A stretch of 64,000 nt of DNA, from positions 49,843,659 to 49,907,658 of the forward strand of contig CM060068.1 of NCBI GenBank assembly GCA_030533445.1, in the 5' to 3' direction. This document shows, piece by piece, positions 58,701 to 64,000 of this stretch. How positions within the stretch are numbered: position 1 is the stretch's first letter; the number at the start of each line of letters is the position of its first letter. Both the position numbers and the translations under genes were made by a program. The notes below the pieces were generated by a model. That model saw only the letters and a list, made by a program, of their open reading frames with translations, had not been told where the DNA came from and made no database searches. The stretch is from Cyprinodon diabolis. Taxonomy: Eukaryota > Chordata > Actinopteri > Cyprinodontiformes > Cyprinodontidae.

Positions 58701-61700
58701 GGTTATAAACCAGAGCCCGTTATAAACCAGAGCCCGTTATAAACCAGAGCCCTTTATAAACCAGAACCCTTTATAAACCAGAGCTCTTTATAAACCAAAG
58801 CCCTTTATAAACCAGAGCCCATTACAAACCAGAGCCCTTTATAAACCAGAACCCTTTATAAACCACAGCCCATTATAAACCAGAGCCCTTTAAAAACCAG
58901 AGCTCTTTATAAACCAAAGCCCTTTATAAACCAGAGCCCGTTACAAACCAGAGCCCGTTATAAACCAGAGCCTGTTATAAACCAGAGCCCTTTATATACC
59001 AGAGCCTGTTACAAACAAGAGCCCTTTATATACCAGAGCCCTTTATAAACCAAAGCCGGTTATAAACCAGACCCCCTTACAAACCAGACCCCATTATTTA
59101 CCAGACCCCGTTATAAACCAGAACCCTTTATAAACCAGAGCTCTTTATAAACCAAAGCCCTTTATAAACCAGAGCCCGTTACAAACCAGAGCCCGTTATA
59201 AACCAGAGCCTATTATAAACCAGAGCCATTTATATACCAGAGCCTGTTATAAACCAGAGCCCTTTATATACCAGAGCCCTTTATAAACCCAAGCCGATTA
59301 TAAACCAGAGCCTGTTACAAGCCAAAGTCAGTTATAAACCAGAGGCCATTACAAACCAGAGCCCTTTATTAACCATTACCCTTTATAAACCAGAGCCCGT
59401 TATAAACCAGAGCCCTTTAAAAACCAGAGCCCTTTATAAACCAAAGCCTTTTATAAACCAAAGCCCTTAAGAAGCCAAGTTCCTTTTTAAACCAGAGCCT
59501 GTTATAAACCAAAGCCCTTTATATACCAGAGCCTGTTATAAACCAGAGCCCCTTATAAACCAGAGCCCTTTATAAACCAAAGCCAGTTATAAACCAGAGC
59601 CCGTTATAAACCAGAGCCCGTTACAAACCAGAGCCCGTTATAAACCAGAGCCTGTTATAAACCAGAGCCCTTTATATACCAAAGCCTGTTATAAACCAGA
59701 GCCCGTTATGAACCAGAGCCCTTTAAAAACCAGAAGCCCTTTATAAACCAAAGCCCTTTATAAACCAAAGCCCTTAAGAAACCAAGGTCCTTTTTAAACC
59801 AGAGCCCGTTATAAACCAAAGCCCTTTATATACCAGAGCCTGTTATAAACCAGAGCCCTTTATAAACCAGAGCCCTTTATAAACCAAAGCTGGTTATAAA
59901 CCAGAGCCCTTTATAAACCAAAGCCGGTTATAAACCAGAGCCCGTTATAAACCAGAGCCCGTTACAAACCGACGCCTGTTATAAACCAGAGCCTGTTATA
60001 AACCAGAGCCCTTTATAAACCAGAACCCTTTATAAACCAGAGCTCTTTATAAACCAAAGCCCTTTATAAACCAGAGCCCATTACAAACCAGAGCCCTTTA
60101 TAAACCAGAACCCTTTATAAACCACAGCCCGTTATAAACCAGAGCCCTTTAAAAACCAGAGCTCTTTATAAACCAAAGCCCTTTATAAACCAGAGCCCGT
60201 TACAAAGCAGAGCCCGTTATAAACCAGAGCCTGTTATAAACCAGAGCCCTTTATATACCAGAGCCTGTTATAAACCAGAGCCCTTTATATACCACAGCCC
60301 TTTATAAACCAAAGCCGGTTATAAACCAGACCCCCTTACAAACCAGAGCCCATTATAAACCAGACCCCGTTATAAACCAGAACCCTTTATAAACCAGAGC
60401 TCTTTATAAACCAAAACCCTTTATAAACCAGAGCCCGTTACAAACCAGAGCCCGTTATAAACCAGAGCCTATTATAAACCAGAGCCATTTATATACCAGA
60501 GCCTGTTATAAACCAGAGCCCTTTATACACCCAAGCCGATTATAAACCAGAGCCTGTTATAAACCAGAGCCCTTTATAAACCAGAGACCTTTACAAACCA
60601 AAGTCGGTAATAAACCAGAGCCCATTACAAACCAGAGCCCTTTATTAACCATTACCCTTTATAAACCAGAGCCCGTTATAAACCAGAGCCCTTTAAAAAC
60701 CAGAGCCCTTTATAAACCAAAGCCCTTTATAAACCAAAGCCCTTAAGAAACCAAGGTCCTTTTTAAACCAGAGCCTGTTATAAACCAAAGCCCTTTATAT
60801 ACCAGAGCCTGTTATAAACCAGAGCCCCTTATAAACCAGAGCCCTTTATAAACCAAAGCCAGTTATAAACCAGAGCCCATTATAAACCAGAGCCCGTTAC
60901 AAACCAGAGCCCGTTATAAACCAGAGCCTGTTATAAACCAGAGCCCTTTATATACCAGAGCATGTTATAAACCAGAGCCCTTTATATACCAGAGGCCTTT
61001 ATAAACCAAAGCCGGTTATAAACCAGAGCGCTTTATAAACCAGAACCCTTTATAAACCAGGGCTCTTTATAAACCAAAGCCCTTTATAAACCAGAGCCCA
61101 TTACAAACCAGAGCCCTTCATAAACCAAAGCCGGTTATAAACCAGAGCCCGTAATAAACCAGAGCCCGTTACAAACCGACGCCTGTTATATTCCAGAGCC
61201 CGTTATAAACCAGAGCCCGTTACAAAGCAGAGCCTGTTATAAACCAGAGCCTGTTATAAACCAGAGCCTTTTATAAACCAAAGCCCGTTATAAACCAGAG
61301 CCTTTTATAAACCAAAGCCCATTAAAAACCAGAGCCCTTTATAAACCAGAGCCTCTTATAAACTAGAACCCTTTATAAACCAGAGCTCTTTATAAACCAA
61401 AGCCTGTTATAAACCGGAGCCCATTACAAACCAGAGCCCTTTATGAACCAGAACCCTTTATAAACCAGAGCCCATTATAAACCAGAGCCCGATATAAACC
61501 AGAGCCCGTTATAAACCAAAGCCCTTTATATACCAGAGCCTGTTATAAACCAGAGCCCTTTAAAAGCCAGAACCCTTTATAAACCAAAGCCCTTTATAAA
61601 CCAGACCCCCTTACAAACCAGAGCCCATTATAAGGCAGAGCCCGTTACAAACCGACGCCTGTTATAAACCAGAGCCTGTTATAAACCAGAGCCTTTTATA

Positions 61701-64000
61701 AACCAAAGCCCGTTATAAACCAGAGCCTTTTATAAACCAAAGCCCGTTAAAAACCAGAGCCCTTTTTAAACCAGAGCCTCTTATAAACCAGAACCCTTTA
61801 TAAACCAGAGCTCTTCATAAACCATAGCCCTTTATATACCACAGCCTGTTATAAACCAGAGCCCTTTATAAACCAGAGCCCTTTATAAACCAGAGCCCTT
61901 TATAAACCAAAGCCCTTTATAAACCAGACGCCCTTACAAAACAGAGCCCGTTATAAACCAGAGCCCGTTATGAACCAGAGCCCTTTAAAAACCAGAGCCC
62001 TTTATAAACCAAAGCCCTTTATAAACCAAAGCCCTTAAGAAACCAAGGTCCTTTTTAAACCAGAGCCCGTTATAAACCAAAGCCCTTTATATACCAGAGC
62101 CTGTTATAAACCAGAGCCCTTTATAAACCAGAGCCCTTTATAAACCAAAGCTGGTTATAAACCAGAGCCCTTTATAAACCAAAGCCGGTTATAAACCAGA
62201 GCCCGTTATAAACCAGAGCCCTTTATAAACCAGAACCCTTTATAAACCAGAGCTCTTTATAAACCAAAGCCCTTTATAAACCAGAGCCCATTACAAACCA
62301 GGGCCCTTTATAAACCAGAACCCTTTATAAACCACAGCCCATTATAAACCAGAGCCCTTTAAAAACCAGAGCTCTTTATAAACCAAAGCCCTTTATAAAC
62401 CAGAGCCCGTTACAAACCAGAGCCCGTTATAAACCAGAGCCTGTTATAAACCAGAGCCCTTTATATACCAGAGCCTGTTATAAACCAGAGCCCTTGATAT
62501 ACCAGAGCCCTTTATAAACCAAAGCCGGTTATAAACCAGACCCCCTTACAAACCAGAGCCCATTATAAACCAGACCCTGTTATAAACCAGAACCCTTTAT
62601 AAACCAGAGCTCTTTATAAACCAATGCCCTTTATAAACCAGAGCCCGTTACAAACCAGAGCCCGTTATAAACCAGAGCCTATTATAAACCAGAGCCATTT
62701 ATATACCAGAGCCTGTTATAAACCAGAGCCCTTTATATACCAGAGCCCTTTATAAACCCAAGCCGATTATAAACCAGAGCCTGTTACAAACCAAAGTCAG
62801 TAATAAACCAGAGGCCATTACAAACCAGAGCCCTTTATTAACCATTACCCTTTATAAACCAGAGCCCGTTATAAACCAGAGCCCTTTAAAAACCAGAGCC
62901 CTTTATAAACCAAAGCCCTTTATAAACCAAAGCCCTTAAGAAACCAAGGTCCTTTTTAAACCAGAGCCCATTATAAACCAAAGCCCTTTATATACCAGAG
63001 CCTGTTATAAACCAGAGCCCTTTATAAACCAGAGCCCTTTATAAACCAAAGCTGGTTATAAACCAGAGCCCTTTATAAACCAAAGCCGGTTATAAACCAG
63101 AGCCCGTTATAAACCAGAGCCCGTTATAAACCAGAGCCCTTTAAAAACCAGAGCCCTTTATAAACCAAAGCCTTTTATAAACCAAAGCCCTTAAGAAACC
63201 AAGTTCCTTTTTAAACCAGAGCCTGTTATAAACCAAAGCCCTTTATATACCAGAGCCTGTTATAAACCAGAGCCCCTTATAAACCAGAGCCCTTTATAAA
63301 CCAAAGCCAGTTATAAACCAGAGCCCGTTATAAACCAGAGCCCGTTACAAACCAGAGCCCGTTATAAACCAGAGCCTGTTATAAACCAGAGCCCTTTATA
63401 TACCAGAGCCTGTTATAAACCAGAGCCCGTTATGAACCAGAGCCCTTTAAAAACCAGAAGCCCTTTATAAACCAAAGCCCTTTATAAACCAAAGCCCTTA
63501 AGAAACCAAGGTCCTTTTTAAACCAGAGCCCGTTATAAACCAAAGCCCTTTATATACCAGAGCCTGTTATAAACCAGAGCCCTTTATAAACCAGAGCCCT
63601 TTATAAACCAAAGCTGGTTATAAACCAGAGCCCTTTATAAACCAAAGCCGGTTATAAACCAGAGCCCGTTATAAACCAGAGCCCGTTACAAACCGACGCC
63701 TGTTATAAACCAGAGCCTGTTATAAACCAGAGCCCTTTATAAACCAGAACCCTTTATAAACCAGAGCTCTTTATAAACCAAAGCCCTTTATAAACCAGAG
63801 CCCATTACAAACCAGAGCCCTTTATAAACCAGAACCCTTTATAAACCACAGCCCGTTATAAACCAGAGCCCTTTAAAAACCAGAGCTCTTTATAAACCAA
63901 AGCCCTTTATAAACCAGAGCCCGTTACAAACCAGAGCCCGTTATAAACCAGAGCCTGTTATAAACCAGAGCCCTTTATATACCAGAGCCTGTTATAAACC
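55762..64000 (-). repeat. 17-bp satellite array, inverted part
   Basis: The + strand now reads TTTATAAACCAGAGCCC, the reverse complement of the monomer on the left. Variants common here, such as CCCTTAAGAAACCAAGG and TTATAAGGCAGAGCCC with CAAACCGACGCC, were not noticed in reverse complement on the left, so this is a related but distinct sub-array. No gene is visible and the array is open at the right window edge. Confidence 0.96.
56085..59880 (-). repeat. 1871-bp tandem higher-order repeat (two copies)
   Basis: Markers repeat at an offset of exactly 1871 bases (110 monomers plus one base): TAAGGCAGAGCCC at 56291 and 58162, AAGCCCTTAAGAAGCC at 57590 and 59461, and ATTATAAACC at 56151 and 58022. 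Part of the unit returns near 61631. Copies are nearly identical by eye; ends are approximate. Confidence 0.85.

Noticed and set aside
1..64000. CRISPR array or telomere repeat
   Set aside because: The repeats are contiguous 17-bp monomers without unique spacers, and the unit is not a telomeric hexamer.

Overview
This window is a eukaryotic, most likely teleost fish, satellite array interrupted by one apparently intact endogenous retrovirus (ERV). The fish assignment is an inference from the gamma/epsilon-type retrovirus, its fish-like Env and the post-env accessory gene. Nothing in the sequence names a species, and there is no host gene in the window.

Layout. Bases 1-26457 are a tandem array of a 17-bp monomer (consensus GGGCTCTGGTTTATAAA) with many variants, organised into nested duplications and higher-order repeats of about 1.3-2.5 kb. 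Bases 26458-40617 are the ERV. Bases 40618-55261 are the same array, in higher-order repeats of about 2.4-3.2 kb. Bases 55262-55761 are a 500-N assembly gap. Bases 55762-64000 are the same satellite family in the opposite orientation, with partly different variants and a 1871-bp tandem repeat. The array runs off both ends.

The ERV is 14.16 kb with two 1012-bp LTRs that look identical by eye, TG...CA ends, a 4-bp target duplication (AAGG), a tRNA-Arg-like primer site, and a 12-base polypurine tract. It has uninterrupted frames for Gag (814 aa), Pol (in frame with Gag after one UAG, so made by readthrough), Env (about 644 aa, probably from a spliced RNA) and a fourth protein of 277 aa between env and the 3' LTR. 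Pol is of gamma/epsilon type: DTG protease, YVDD reverse transcriptase, RNase H and a D,D35E integrase with a GPF module. Env has CXXC in SU and CX6CC in TM. The many ORFs inside the satellite are chance products of the repeat.

Points most worth following up: (1) an extra domain of about 130 aa between protease and RT with two H-x-T motifs, suggestive of a 2H phosphoesterase; (2) the 277-aa accessory protein, with an arginine-rich region followed by a regular leucine zipper; (3) a string of short purine-loop hairpins in the 1.4-kb leader, a candidate packaging signal; (4) the very young insertion, whose empty site can be read from neighbouring repeat copies; (5) the reversal of satellite orientation across the gap.
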